64,000 bases of DNA, taken from positions 16,767,001 to 16,831,000 of the forward strand of contig OZ005618.1 of the NCBI GenBank assembly GCA_963930655.1, written 5' to 3'. This stretch comes from Myrica gale (taxonomy: Eukaryota; Streptophyta; Magnoliopsida; Fagales; Myricaceae). The first letter of the stretch is position 1, and every line of letters begins with the position of its first letter. The notes below the pieces were generated by a model. The model made no database searches. It worked only from the letters and a program-made list of their open reading frames with translations, and was not told the origin of the DNA. Positions 22,000 to 35,199 of this stretch are shown piece by piece. A program made the position numbers and the translations under genes.

Positions 22000-22560
22000 C
22001 GCTATTACGATAGTAGTCCACTGAGTGGGTTTGTACCAACCTCATAGCTACCAATGATAATTTAAAAGGTCATTCTCAACCAAAAAATTTAAGCACACAA
22101 AAACTCATCAAAGTTCATGATTTTGTAAAAGTGTTAGCTTATAGATGTTCCATTTTGAAGTAAGAACATATTCTCAAACAATGATTTAGAAGTTACCAAA
22201 AGTTTTCCCCTTAACATTTGTAATCAAATATTCAAAACCTTCTTGATAAGCAAGTTTCATCCAAGCACCTACATGAGAGTCTTGCTCCGAAGTTTCCCCT
22301 TGGTGTTGGTCCCTTTTGGAATCCATACTTTCTTGAGAGTCTTGCTCCTAAGTTTCTTTAGTGCACAATAAAAAATTAGATGCTCATCTTTATTGTAAAA
22401 ATGACATGTTTGAGTAGGTGCAAAAAAAGACTTAGCCTTCACAAAATAATTCTTAAAATATTTTTGGTGAATAGAAGGCTTGTAGCCTAATCCACTTTTG
22501 TCAAAGACACATCTTTAACTACTAAGCATGTTTTCCAAAGTTTTGCTTCCTTAGAGTAAA
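22000..22560 (-). pseudogene. Degraded copia gag-like fragment
   Basis: The minus strand contains a CCHC-like stretch, CHFYNKDEHLIFYC (one Cys replaced), followed by KKVWIPKGTNTKGKL, a phrase seen in plant copia (SIRE-type) polyproteins between gag and protease. Many stops interrupt it. It is a plausible gag end of the same broken element. Confidence 0.4.
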
Positions 22561-23210
22561 CTTCTCAAGATCCATTTGTTTTGGCAAATTAAGTAAGTCA
22601 AGTGTTTTATCTAGTTGATAATCTACATGGAGATCCATAGCTTGTGCAGTGAAATGAAGCATGGACGAGAATTTCCTTTTGTCACTTTTGGACAGTTGCA
22701 TAGCTTACTTACTCTGCTCCCTATGAGTCCAATCCCGAGTCCAAGTTCAAGCGCTCCTTCTCCTAGAACGAATGCCTCGATGAGTCAAGGCACACCAACT
22801 TGTCTTATATTTTAATTTTAAAAGTTAAATGACAGACTAACTTTGCTAATTTCATTTTATATAGCGACATCTGCTTCTAACTGCGGGTGATGTAGGACAC
22901 TCGGGGTCGGTTTGGAGAAGAGTCTTGGGTCTGGGTCTTGGTCCGAGAAATTATCGGTGCATATCCCGGAAAGGAGAGCGTGGAAGAGTGTCTTCTACTG
23001 CTACCACCCTATCGACCAAGATTTGAATGTTGGTCCGATGGCTGATTTTGATCTCCGTTAACAAGTGGGCTGATGTTCTAGTAGAAGCGAAGGAGTACAT
23101 TTTAGATTGGGTGTTGGTATAATTAAACTCGTAAAGATTGTGATAATAGCTTAAATATGCATAATTCTTCTTATTAAATTAAGCATTATCATGAGTACAT
23201 TACTTTAATT
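22561..23210. other. Uncertain region, repeat-like, no gene supported
   Basis: A GC-richer patch at about 22880-23060 could be a transposase scrap, but I could not assign it. Flanking sequence is AT-rich and unremarkable. Confidence 0.35.
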
Positions 23211-24312
23211 CTTGCATTTTACTTAATTGTGGAATAATGTGTATTTATATTTTCTTGAGTATAAAATGCCATATTAATATAAGAACATTTATGTTGCAGG
23301 AGTTAAATTCAGGGTTGAACAAACAAAGAAATCAAATGATAAAATTGGAACAAAAAGATGTCAAAGTGAAGAGCATAAAGTGAAAGAATGAAAGAAAAGA
23401 AAATACAAAAAATACAAAACCAAAAGAAAGTTTAGTTGCCGCATGACTTGAAAAAGGGAAGAAAGAAAAGGTGTTTTGACCAAAGAGGGAAAAGGGTTTT
23501 TCTTGCCGCATAGAATGGAAAGGGTTGCTGGCGGAATAAAAGGAGAGGGCGGCAGCAAAATAAAAGGAGAGACTTACGGAACAGAAAAGGAAATGGTTGC
23601 TGGCCGAATAGAATTGAAAGAGGTTGCTGGCCGAATAAAAAGGAGGCTGCAGCAAAAGGAAAAAAAAGAGACCTACGAAAAGAAGAAAGGGGCTGCTGGC
23701 CGAAGAGAGGAAAAGGGGGCTGCCGAATAGAAAAAGAAGAGAAGAAAGGGGCTGCTAAGGGATTTTTATGGATCGCTCGGCTTTTCTTCTCATGAGAGCA
23801 CAGTGACTATTCTTCTGAGATTCAGTTTATTTTATTTATCTTTTTAATGTTTAGTATTGATATTATGGATTTTGTTTTCATGATAATGAGTAGCTAAATT
23901 TTTAATTAAGGTTGAGGATGAAACCTTGTTGAGGAATATCAATGATTATTCATGAGATTTGAATTTTTCCCATGAATGTGTCTTTAATGATTAAATTGTT
24001 CTTGCTTCACATGAATTGATTAAGATGATTGTCTGAATATGAGTTCAATCATGTTTTTCTCATGATTTAGAATAGTCTGATTCAATTGATTGCTTGGATT
24101 ATAATTGTTTGATTTTAGAATTGAATATCTTTTGTGATTTGTTTTTAACTTATACAGGGGATGATTTAATTCTATATCTTTAAGCGAAGAAGAACATGTT
24201 TTAGATTTTTATATGTGAACTTTGATGATAATATTTTCCATGGTAACGAGATTGAATTCTAGATTATCATGCAGTAGTCTGGGATAATTCTAATGATCAT
24301 GAGTAATTGTTC
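23211..24312. mobile_element. Gypsy-like LTR region with purine-rich repeats
   Basis: At 23330-23760 the plus strand is strongly purine-rich, with repeats of 'gttgctggccgaataaaa' and 'ggggctgctggccga', followed by AT-rich 'catgaattgattaagatgat'-type sequence common in Ty3/gypsy LTRs. The word 'gaaaggggctgctggccga' (23685-23703) reappears reversed at about 24309-24328. It adjoins a gypsy integrase fragment. Exact LTR ends were not found. Confidence 0.45.
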
Positions 24313-24314
24313 GG

Positions 24315-24805
24315 CCAGCAGCCCCTTTCAAAAGTATCATGTACTCCTTCCAACTTTGGTGGTACGACTGATTGATAAGCTGTTACTCCTACCTTAGGCA
24401 AAATCTCAAATGGTCCAACATATTGGGAACTCAACTTTCCTTTCTTTCCAAATCTCTTAAATCCTTTCATAGGAATTACCTTAAGAAATACTTTATCTCC
24501 TTCTTCAAATTCTAACGGTCATCTACGGTTGACTGCATAACTCTTTTGTCTACTCTGAGCTACCTTCAATCTATCTTTGATCATTTCTACCTTTTCACAT
24601 GTGCTTTGGATTTGGTCAGATCCAATCAATTGCCTATCTCCTATTTCATCCCAAAACAACGGTGTTCTACATTTTTGTCCATAAAGAGTTTCGTATGGTG
24701 CCATCTGAATACTAGTCTGATACGTATTGGTATAAGCAAATTCCACAAGTGGCAAATTATGAATCCAAGATCCTTTGAATTAAGGAGAATTTCAGTTACC
24801 CTAGA
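24315..24805 (-). pseudogene. Ty3/gypsy integrase C-terminal fragment
   Basis: The minus strand reads LPLVEFAYTNTYQTSIQMAP, then YETLYGQKCRTPLFWDEIGD and VAQSRQKSYAVNRR, a stop, LEFEEGDKVFLKVIPMKGF, RFGKKGKLSSQYVGPFEIL. This is the C-terminal half of the integrase core and the GPF/Y module of plant gypsy elements. It is truncated at both ends, with a stop in place of the usual RRR/D, so it is a relic. Confidence 0.85.
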
Positions 24806-25654
24806 GAGTGACACCTATGATGGCCAGGAAAATTGACAAATCAAAGCTAGAAGCACGACAAATCGATGCAAGAAGCACGACACATTATTTCTTATTCTAG
24901 CATCTCTTGATGTTGTTACATTCTTTCTATTCTTACTATGTTCCTCATATTCCTATTGTTGTTCATATTGTGCTTCGTGTTCTTGACGAAGAACAAGTTC
25001 GACTTTTCGAAATAGTACCATTTTCAAAGTTCGATTCGTTTTCAAAGTGTTTTTCAACTTTGATCCGTTTCTTTTCATAATTTCTTCCAAAAGTTGTTTT
25101 TCAAAGATTGAATATATTTCTTTCAAAATATTTCTTCTGATTTCAATACTTTTTATGTCAAAACTAGTATTTTATATGTGGTGATTAAGTCGGTTTTTAA
25201 CCGAGAAATGAAAGTGTTGTTTTCTCTTCATAACAATTTCCTTTGAGAATTGTTTTATGATGTTACGATGATGGGACGAGTTAAGGTATTGCATATCATA
25301 AATGAGACGTATGAGTGTTGATATGAGACATGCATATTTAATTTGTACGTTGGAAAGGAATATTTTGATGTTCAAGTATGATTAAGGTGTTGCATATCAT
25401 GAATGATATGTATGGGCATTGACATGAGACATGCATACTTAATGTGTACTGTGAAGACGTGACAATACTATGCACAAGAGAATGCGTTCACTTGTTGTGA
25501 CATTCTGGCCTCTCCGTCGTACACGGAAAGATCCTTTGTTAGGACAACTCACTCTAGAAGTTTGAGACTGTATTGTGATCTGGAAGTACTGCTGAAAAAA
25601 TACGGAGGTTACTTGTAACGCGTCACTCTGGCCTAGTGATTCACAATAGGAGTG
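24806..25654. repeat. Retroelement-derived spacer with a direct duplication
   Basis: A roughly 65-base unit beginning 'aaggtattgcatatcat' near 25274 repeats with changes near 25386 ('aaggtgttgcatatcat'), both followed by 'atgagacatgcata'. Nearby, 'gaagcacgacaaatcgatgcaagaagcacgac' is itself a short duplication. The wording fits gypsy LTR sequence. No gene is seen. Confidence 0.4.
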
Positions 25655-26573
25655 AGAGTAGTGGTTTAGGCCATTCATTACGGTCTGTTGGATCATCTTC
25701 ATCAACATCGTCCATTGATTTGTCCCGGAGATTGGAGGAGGCCAGATTACAGATTGAGGAGATGAAGGATAGACAGATGGAATATGAAGCTCTTCTGGTC
25801 AAGCGGTTAGATATGGAGCAGACGATGCAGTAGCATCTACAAATGATGGAGGAGCAACGACTGAAGAAAGACGAAGAGCTAATGCAGATGATAGCGGAGA
25901 AGCAACAGAAAAAAGACGAAGAGCACTAGTAGATGATGCAGGAGCAGTAAAGGATCCTAGTGGAGCAAGAAAAACGGAGGATGCAACTAATGGTGGAGCA
26001 GATTAGACAGCTGCAATCTCATTCGACACCCAAACAAAACTTTGGGTAGGTTTATTGCATATTTGTAAATATTTTTATTATATTATGAGCATCGGATATA
26101 ATTCTATTTATATTACTTCTAAATTATTTTTAAAATTTTAATTAAATTAATTTAAATACGTAGCAAGCGTGCGCACGATACAAGAATACGTTCGAACGTG
26201 TTTGTCTCAACAAGAGTCTGCACCGTATACGTAGTCGTTCGAGCGAGTTTCGAGGATGACAAATAGTATTTCATCATAATTTAAAGAACGGTGTAGACCT
26301 CTTTACGACAGCATCCGGAGTATATGTAAGACCATTCGGATGAGCGGTTCGAACATGTAGAGAGTATGATCTCACAGCTCATGCGAACGGATGGACTGTA
26401 GTGGGCATGACGATTTTCAATTTCGAGCGACAACGCCAAAATTGTCACCCAAAATTTTAGCTGACGGGTTTTAGGTGACAAACCGGATGATAACACGGTT
26501 TTGTCACCCAAAATATTAGGTGACGAAATTAGCACTTTGAAATTTGTGACCCAAAGTTTTTTTTCTTGTAGTG
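25655..26573 (+). mobile_element. Second, truncated copy of the 1-4059 CACTA family (3' end only)
   Basis: From 'tttaggccattcattacggtctgttggatc' onwards it parallels 2886-4059: the coiled coil RRLEEARLQIEEMKDRQMEY with added stops, the CAAATTTGGG-like protein end at about 26030-26050, GTTCGAAC/TTCGGAC motifs, GGTGACAAACC repeats and the terminus TAGTG at 26569-26573. The left end is missing, so this copy cannot move alone. Confidence 0.8.
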
Positions 26574-26587
26574 ATCACGTGTCTTTT

Positions 26588-26760
26588 ACGAAAGTTATCA
26601 GTATACCTTAACTCTTGTCGCCCGTACGTGAGGCAGCATATGTATGACCAAAGACATTCCTCTTCAACCTTTTAGTTTTAACTATTAATTGGTTATCATG
26701 GTTATATATGTCCAAATCCAGATAAGCGATATTTTATCTTGATTGTTTAGCATTCTTTTG
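26588..26760 (-). repeat. Duplicated RLP upstream segment (orphan)
   Basis: About 150 bases closely match 45405-45560, which lies 450-600 bases upstream of the intact RLP gene: shared phrases are 'cttgtcgccc', 'agcatatgta', 'agacatt', 'ctcttcaacctt', 'tccaaatccagata' and 'gatattttatctt'. No RLP coding sequence is attached here, so it marks a lost or dispersed duplicate. Confidence 0.6.
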
Positions 26761-28374
26761 GAATCCTTGAACGTAGTTGGAGGAAGAAAAAGCTGACCTT
26801 TAGAAGACACTATGACATTGGGCAAATGTGACTACAAGAAATAATTGTGTTTAACGGAAATTAATTAACGAACAGCAAAACTAATCGTTAGGTGCTCCTA
26901 ATTGTTTACTATTCTCCAAATTGTTTACCTTATCTCTTGTCGTCTCTACGACCCATCGGTGGCAACAAAGAAATTTCTTGTTAACCAAATCCGATGAAGC
27001 ATGACAAATGCAACGTTCGTCACTCTCGCTCTGTTTTTCTTAATTTTGGGAGTCAAATTAATAATTAAAACTTACCAGAAAATCAAACTAAATAAATTAA
27101 AATGTTGCGTTGAATTCAAAATCATCGCATGTAAGGTTAATATCATTTTTGTTCATGGGTTTTCATCACATTTAAAAATTTGTCCCTGAATTTTTGCGTT
27201 TATCACACATTGTCTTTGGAATTTATGATTTTGTCAAAATTTCATTCTGTCCACTTCCGTTAGCGAATTGCTCAGTTAACTAATAACCCATTACGCCATG
27301 ACTAACCAAAAAATGACACATGTAACAAATTTTATTTAAAAATGTCACGTCAATTTTATTGCATCACATCAATAAATTAACAAAATTACAAAAGACAAAG
27401 ATGAATTGTATCATATGCTCTCGTGTCTATATCATTCCCCTACACGTATTCATCACCTTACCAATATAAAAGGCTTTAAGTTTTAATCCAATAATCGAGC
27501 ACATGGGTTCGTTTGTTCAATATTTATATTAATTAATATAGTGATCATTATATAAATATTTGTCTCAACGCATTTGTCTTTGTAAATATTAGTAGTGATC
27601 TTTCCTAATGTTTTCATCTCCATCTTCGATCCTTTTCCTTTCCCCTAAATTAAATAAGAAAAAAATATTGTTTTCCTCTTCTTCTTATATACACAAGGGA
27701 TTCCCTAGCTTCTGCGGTAGGGAAACGTGACAGAGAATTACAAGGAAACTTTCATAAGGTGGGTGCAAATTAATAATGTATACTATTAATTCTCTAGCTT
27801 TTGCGGCGGAGAAATAAACGAAGTCTAATAAACTCATTGGTGCCAGCTCTAGTAATAAATGTAGTAAAAACCAACTGAAGTTTGTCAAGTGCTTGTAAGG
27901 ACTCTCAGAATCCATCCCGTAGAATTAAGGTATCACTAACATCATCACATGCTTAATCATAAAATTAGGTGCATCATTAGGTAAAACAATGCATGATGGT
28001 GTAGTGATTCATGTGGGCAGCAACAAATCTTTAAGAGTGCATGGTGCAGGTGCAGCATAGCTTCTTCAAAATTCTTTTCCACAAAATGATTGTATAAATC
28101 AAATTCAGTATCCTCACTTGTAAAAGAGACAGACGAACTATCTTACTCTATGCTATGAATATCACTACTAGTACTGGGTGTAATTCTGTATAATCTATTT
28201 GAAATGTCTCTGACCCCAGGCATCAGACATCAGTCCAAATAGCAGAGTCTCACCAATACAGTAGAAAACAAATAAAGGTGCAATAGAGATAAGGTAACTC
28301 AAACGTAAAAGAATTTTTTTCAAGATTATGAGGAAAATTAAAATAAAGGAAAATCACAAGTTTGAAACGAAGTC
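26761..28374. other. Non-coding AT-rich region
   Basis: No supported gene. 'accaaatccgatgaagca' near 26981 recurs near 38236 ('accaaatccgttgaagca'), beside the first RLP pseudogene, again hinting at dispersed RLP flanks. The rest is unstructured. Confidence 0.45.
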
Positions 28375-29180
28375 TAATAATCCCTGGCAACAACCATATT
28401 GTCTCCTCAGGAAAAATAGATTAATTTCAAACTTGAGTAAAAAAACAAAAAGAGTTTACTGAACACAATTCAGATTCATTTTTTTTGGAGTTCTTAACGA
28501 AATTAAAGCGACACAAAGCGTAAAGTAAGAATATAACATGCATTAAATTGAAAGATGAATTAAAAGATAGAAAATAAATAACTTTAATTAAATGACAAAA
28601 ATTAAATTACAAGGAATAAAAAAGAGAACACAAGAGTCTTGGATTAAATAATATCGTCTTATTACAAGAAAAAAAATGGAGAGCAACGACATAAAATGAA
28701 AAAGAGAAAAAAACTAGGGTTTTGGACAAAAAATAATGGAGAAAAGATACAAGAGAGAGAGGTGCAGCTGAAAATTAAATAGATAATGAGAGAGTCTAGG
28801 ATTTGTTCGTTTAAAAGGTGAGAGAAAAGAGAGAAGACAAGGTGCGGCTAAGAGTGAGAAAGAAGGGAAAAGAGAGACAAAAAATAGTTAGAAAAGGGTT
28901 GAGCAGCTAGGTTAAAATGAAGGAGAGAAAAAGAGAGAAAAATAGGGAGAGAAAAGTGTTGCTGGAAAAATAAAAGAGAGATAGATAGAGTGTGATTTGC
29001 AAAAAGTAAAAGATAAAAAAAATAGGGGAAAGAGTCGGGCAAGGAGAGAAGAAAAAGGAAGAGATAGAGAAAATAAGAAAAATGAGGCTAGGTTAGAAAA
29101 AGAAGGGATAGAGAACAAGATGCTAGGTTAAAAGAAAGGAGAATGAAAAGAGAGATGGATGGATGAGATTTTTGTGTCTC
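28375..29180. repeat. Gypsy-like repeat, inverted relative to 59990-61050
   Basis: Read in reverse, this segment parallels 59990-61050: 'ttgtaataagacgatat', the words TCATTTAATT, 'gaacacaattcag' versus 'ctgaactgtgttcag', and a long purine-rich stretch with 'gaagacaaggtgcg' and 'gagagaggtgc'. Such pyrimidine-rich sequence ending in 'cctg.ggtgacgatctgac' is usual for Ty3/gypsy LTRs. The pair lies about 31 kb apart. Confidence 0.6.
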
Positions 29181-29325
29181 TTATTCTTCATTTATCATAA
29201 AAATCTATTTTTTTAAGTTTTAGGTAAAAATTTTCAATCTCATTCTTCATCCAGTACATTGTATATATCATTAATTATTTTGAAGATATTGATAATGTTT
29301 AGTGTTAGGATTGTCTTGGAGGTCG

Positions 29326-30965
29326 CCCCGTGCTCGTATTAACCTCTAACTCTCTTTATAGTAATAGAAAGTATAAAATTAACAAGATTATGACACGTAA
29401 TTATCTTGATATTATAAAGACTAAGGAGTCCTTGAAAAGGTGAAAGTGGAAATTGTTTTTATTAAATTGGTGAAATTAAATTTTATAGTGTTAACGCGTT
29501 TAAAAAATAAATAAGTAAATAACTAGATGTCAATCCTTACTTGCTAACAATGGAAAAAATCTATAAAATTCACAAGTTAAGGAGATAAGAGAAAATAGAT
29601 ATAAATACTTTTTTATCATGGTAAACTATACGTCACCTTTACAAGGATTAAACAAAAGTGGTCGTAATACAAAAGGGTGAGCATTCCAAAAGCTCACTAT
29701 AGCCTGTCCACCGAGATATTAACAAAATATAAACCACTAAACTGGAGTCCAAAAGTACAACCTCCAAAAACAACAACTAGATACTAACCCTAAGGGTCAT
29801 AGTCAGTGCCATGAGATCGATTACGTCGTTAGCCGACGTTGTCATCATCGGCTTTATCAGTACATCAAGGATCCAAGGAGGAAGAGGTGCAGTTGGGCGT
29901 ACGTCCTCCAACAACCAGTAGTGGAAGTGCTCAACTAGCACATCATAGGTAACCCAACAAACTTACATGGATATGCATTAGGAGGACTTGCTAGTCAAAA
30001 TCATATGTCTAATAGTTCCCAAACACCCTCATCTTCTGCTATTATATTAAATACAGGTACATGCAACAAAAAAAGAAATATGGGTGAGTCTTAAGGACTC
30101 AGTAAGGTCGGGGATGCGGAACCATGACAATAACCATATAATAAAAAGCTGATAAGAGAGTAATACAAAACAAAATAAAACAATAATGTGCAAATAAACA
30201 TAAATCAAACATATGATGCAAATGTGACAACGCCACTTTGACAGTCCCCGACTAACAATTCCCATGAGATGTCAACAAATCCGTCCACTATTTAACCCAC
30301 GAGATAAGGTTGTGCACCCCACTCCCCTTCCACTGGGATAGTCCTGTATTAACCCACATACCAAAACGAATTCGAGGCAAAGTAAGCCCTTGCTTCCTGC
30401 CTAGAGAAGGCCACCCACTGACCCCAAGTGGTGGTTGAACATCCCCTCAAAGGTGATCGGTATCGTAACAAGAACATTCTTTTTCAAATTCCAGGGCCAT
30501 CTCACACTCGACAGTACTCTTTCCTCAGCACTGCCCATCAAAACACATGACCAATGATGCATATGTGATAGTGAAATGTAACATCGAATTCTCATAATAT
30601 TTTAATGCATCACATCCCATTTAAATAAAAAAGATACATAACATGCCGAAGCTACTAATAACTAATTAGATTTATTTTTATAGCTTTATTCATTTCACTT
30701 TTACTTATCTAAAAAACTTTTGGACCTTTAGAATTTTCCAGAAAATTATTATTTTGGATCTAAAGATATTTTTTCTTAACTTTTAAGTCTTAAAAAAGAT
30801 ATTTTCTCTTTATGGGCCCTTTTTTATATAAATGGGCCTCCATGTAATTCTAATTATTTATCTTTTGTTCTCAACTTAGGATCTATTTTCAGAGCCAAAA
30901 AAACATATTGCACAAGCTCTTATATTTTATTTTGGCCGGTGCAATTAGGGTCCGGGCGTCATTGG
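29326..30965 (+). mobile_element. Probable gypsy-type LTR or LTR fragment
   Basis: It starts near GTCGCCCCGTGCTCG and ends near GGTCCGGGCGTCATT, wording like the ends of plant gypsy LTRs (TGT.ACGCCCC ... GGGGCGT.ACA). The phrase 'gggtgagtcttaaggactcagtaagg' (30084-30109) is also usual inside such LTRs. No target duplication could be confirmed. Confidence 0.35.
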
Positions 30966-31261
30966 TAGTGCGTTGGGACACGTTGGTGAAAATGTCATAG
31001 AGATATGGTATGAACGAATTAAAATAACTGCGTTACCTCCATATCCTGACAACTGAACAAACACTACTAGAAAATTGAATTTTAGTGACGAAATGCTATT
31101 TTGTCACTAAAAAATGGTTTTTCGTGATGAAAATAATTTTGGTCACTAATTTTGTCACTAAAAGTCTTATTTGTGACGAAATAACAATGTCGTCACAAAA
31201 ATTTAATTTTTTGGTGACGAAAAGTTTCGTCACACGCCGATCGATCGGTTAAATACCGATC

Positions 31262-32806
31262 TGAAAGGACACTAACAACCCAAGAGGGGGGGTGAATTGG
31301 GTTTTATAAAAAACTTTTGTCAACTTTTAGGAATAAAACCGAATATCCAAAGATCCCCTATCTAAAGAGCAGGAGATTAAGCAAAAAATATAAACAATCT
31401 CAACAAAAGAAAACAACAGTAAAAGGAGATAGGGTTAGAGAGATAACACCTCGACTTTTAGGTGGTTCGACTAACACTTGCCTACGTCCACCCCCAAGGC
31501 TATTGACTTCCTTGGGCTTCCTTCACTATTCTCCAAATAGTAAATACACCTTAGCTTCCGGGGTGCTAAGGAACCGTTACAAAGTGTTTTCTGAGCTTAC
31601 ACTTTAACTCACTCTCACAAATCCTCACAACCTAGAGGATTTCTTCTACCCAACAAGTAGGACAAGTATTTTTCACAAACACTCACGCGTTTTTCAAGGA
31701 TGGTTACAAAAGGGAATCTAATGAAATAACTCTTTAAGCCGAATAAGCAAGTGTGAAGTACTGAGGTGTGCAAAGAGACAAGATATACAAGAAAGACAAC
31801 AGTTAATTGTAGGTGAGGACAAGCTTTCTTGGATGATGTAGCTTATTTCTTCTTTAAAGCGTTTCTCTCTCTAGAAAGTTAGGGCAGAGTAAATGTCGCA
31901 CAACCACACCCTTTCTCTTTCCATCTTCTTCAATGTAAAGCGTCTAGGGCACCAAGGGTCTTCTGGTAAAGCTTTGGAGCTGTTGGAGGTCATTTGAGAC
32001 ATTTTGAGGAAGTTTTGAAGTGATGACGACGTTTCCAGAAATTCTGCAAAATAACACAATGTGTCGACACATAGGTTGTATGTGCTGACACATTAAACTA
32101 GATCTGAAAATAGAGTCTCAGGTGTTAGTTCAATGTGTCGACACCATGGTTCAATGTGTCGACACCTTCAACACTTAGTCAAAAATCAACTTGAAAGGTT
32201 TGAAATGTAAAGTCTCGGGTGTTAGTTCAATGTGTCGACACCATGGTTCAATGTGTCGACACCTTCAACACTTAGTCAAAAATCAACCTGAAATGTTTGA
32301 AAAGTGAAGTCTCGGGTGTTAGTTCAATGTGTCGACACCTCCAACACTTAGTCAAAAATCAACTTGAAATGTTTGAAATGTAAAGTTTCGGGTGTTAGTG
32401 CAATGTGTCGACACCATGGTCCTATGTGTCGACACCTCCAACACTTGCCAAAAAATCAAGTTGAATGGTTGAAATGCAAAGTCTCGGGTGTTAGTGTAAT
32501 GTGTCGACACCATGGTCCTATGTGTCGACACCTTCAACACTTGGCCATAAAAAAAATTCTTTAACAACATCTATTTCAATTCAAAGAATCTCAAACTCAT
32601 TTGCAATATAAAAGGTGATTTTTTAATGAGAATAAAGAGGATCAATAAGATTGGAGAGTTTTTGTATAGAGAGAACCTTGATACTAGAAGAAATTCATTT
32701 TAAGAGAAGGATTTAAAATGTAAAATCAAAAGTCCTTCAAAACAGAGAAACTTTGTTATCATCAAAATCATTTATAGATTGTTTTCAAAACAACCTTGGG
32801 CTAACA
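31262..32806. mobile_element. Solo LTR nested inside the CACTA element, TSD CGATC
   Basis: The insert begins TGAAAGGACACTAACAACCC and ends GGGCTAACA (TG..CA), and is flanked by the 5-bp direct repeat CGATC at 31257-31261 and 32807-32811. Joining the CACTA sequence across it restores alignment with the other family member at 18310-18340. The word CAAGAGGGGGGGTGAATTGG close to the start is widespread in plant LTR repeats. No internal retrotransposon genes remain, so the element was lost by LTR-LTR recombination. Confidence 0.88.
32115..32545. repeat. Tandem repeats with GTGTCGACAC palindromes inside the solo LTR
   Basis: Four to five units of about 75-110 bases each contain 'tctcgggtgttagt', one or two copies of 'caatgtgtcgacacc', 'ttcaacacttagtcaaaaatca' and 'tgaaatg'. 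TGTCGACA is palindromic and holds a SalI site. Unit length varies by loss of one palindrome. Confidence 0.85.
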
Positions 32807-35199
32807 CGATCGATCGTTACTTTTGTGACGAAATGCTCCATCACTAAATGCAAAGAGTTTTGGCGAGGAAATTACGTCGTCATTCCACCTGATCGATCGT
32901 TGTTTATATACAGATCGATCGGTTATCAATAAACACGTGGCTTTGAAATGTGATCGATCATTCATCATAACCGATCCATCGCTACGATATGACGATTGAT
33001 TAGCATGCGTCATAGAAGATCTTTCTAAATTTTAAGATAACTGATGATCGGTGATTTAGAGGATCGATCGTTTAAGTACGATGTCGTTTAGATATTTCTA
33101 ATCTATCGATCGATCGTTTATATTGAAGTGATCGATCATCAAGGATGTCGTCATTTTGTCATATGCATAACGATCGATCGGTAAGGCACAATAACCGATC
33201 CATCATTACAATATGACGATCGATCAGCATGCGTCATAGAAAATCTTTCAAATTTTAAGATAACCGATCGATCGGTGATTGAAGTGATCGATCATCAAGG
33301 ACGTCGTCGTTTTGTCTTATGCATAACGATCGATCGGTAAAGGCACACTGATCGATCGTCAGGAAGCGTCGTCATTTTCATTAGACGCAGCGATCGATCG
33401 GTTCGCACTGTGTCGTTTTAAATGCAAAGGGCGATCGATCGGTTAACATTGACGATCGATCGGTACGTAAATTTCATTATTAAAGATTTGTGATTGAATA
33501 ATATGAGCTTAAATAGTTAGAAATACAAAATATATATTAACAAAGTACGTTAGAATATGTTTAGATTACATAACAACATATAAAGTATACTTCATTAATA
33601 TTTAGGAAAGCATGTACAAGTTTTACATGTTACATCAAATAACGATTTTGTAAGAGTTAGTATGAGCAATGTACTAAGATGTCATAAACTAGTGATATAC
33701 AGCTTATTTAACACATGATTATAAGTTATTAGTATGAGATATGTATTAAAATGAAAATTTAAGTAAAATAATTTTAATAATTATTTCGTTTGTTAGGTTA
33801 AAAATCATTTTTCAATAAATAGGTTTAACGATCGATCGGTATGTCACCGATCGATCGGTAAAGGACGGTGTCGTTTAATGGTTTGAGACTGATTGATCAT
33901 ATATTAATACCGATCGATCGCTCACGTCCATCATTGTTTTGAATTCGTTTCCCGATCGATCGTGGCAATTGCGATAGATCGTTTGAAAACATCGCGGGAA
34001 TTTTAAAGCTGACAAGGTGATCGATCGGTGTTTATCGTGCTTGAAATACCCAAATGCTCTAAGGTCGTGGGTGAAGTGAAAAAAATACCCACAGAAATGA
34101 GGAGAACGATGACTTGTGGCAAGGAGCTCTTTTCCTCTCAAACTTAGTCCAAATACCGTTATTTTCGTTGAGAGAGTGTTTAGATCAGATTAAGAGGAAG
34201 CCAAACTCATATTCATTGGTTTTTTAAACGAGTGAATATTTTGGTAGAGATTTTGTTCGTTTTGGTGTTTATATCGTGCAAGAGGTAATATACTCTACAT
34301 ACATTACGATTTATGAACTTTGGTTGGTTACTTGATATTTTTTTATTTGGGTATTTGTGGGTATTGTGAATATAATTTGTGATGATTAGAGCTTATTAGG
34401 ATGTTTTTAATATATACATTGCAATGGGTATTGAATGAGGATTATTTGAGAGTGATTTGGGCATGGATTTGAGTGTGTGGGGAGGGTTTGCATAGTTTTA
34501 TCGATCTGGGTAATTGATGATCGATCGTCTGTTAGATGATATACAACCGATCGATCGTTGTATTTTAAACGATCGATCTTCTTCTAGCTGGTTGTCTGAC
34601 GATCGATCGTCATATTTGTACCGATCGATCGGTGTTTCACGCAAGTTTTGTTGCAAATTATTGATGATGTGTAGCATTTTTATTTATTTAGATGTTTGAT
34701 TATTGAAGTACTTGAGTTCCGAAAATAAGAATGATGTAAGATCTCTCCTTATGTTGTTCATAATTTTTCTCATATATTGCCCTGATAATGTGGATGAGTA
34801 CAGGTTTCTCTGTCTGATGTAAATTGTATTTTTTTTGTACTCATTGGAAACACCAGGAAGGGAATGAATTTTGTAGTTGGAAATCACATGCAAATATGAC
34901 TGTACATCTAACCCTGCAGGTGCACGCACGTATGTGGCATGAAAGTATATACAATTAATAGCTTACGCTAATGCAAGGGTATAACAGTTTAGCTCACCTG
35001 CTTTTGGAATACCGATTTGTCAAATTTGTTGTTCTCGCTCCATTTTTTTTATTTTTTTCTTTCTATTTATTAGCATAAAGTTTTTTCTACAATCTTCAGC
35101 CAAATGTTCCTTTTTTTATTTGCTAGCAGGGAAAAGTTTCATGATTGTTTGATTTTTCTTGCTATCATAATCAGTTGTTGAAGCAGGGATGCTAATTCG

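Noticed and set aside
23332-23760. Open frames on both strands with Lys/Glu- or Phe/Ser-rich proteins
   Set aside because: Purine-rich low-complexity DNA keeps frames open; the stretch fits a gypsy LTR.
28848-29118. Phe/Leu/Ser-rich short frames, minus strand
   Set aside because: Translation of pyrimidine-rich LTR sequence; the same sequence type recurs at 60000-60500.
32115-32545. CRISPR-like regular repeats with spacers
   Set aside because: Plant context, units are contiguous imperfect tandem repeats within an LTR, no spacer diversity and no cas genes.
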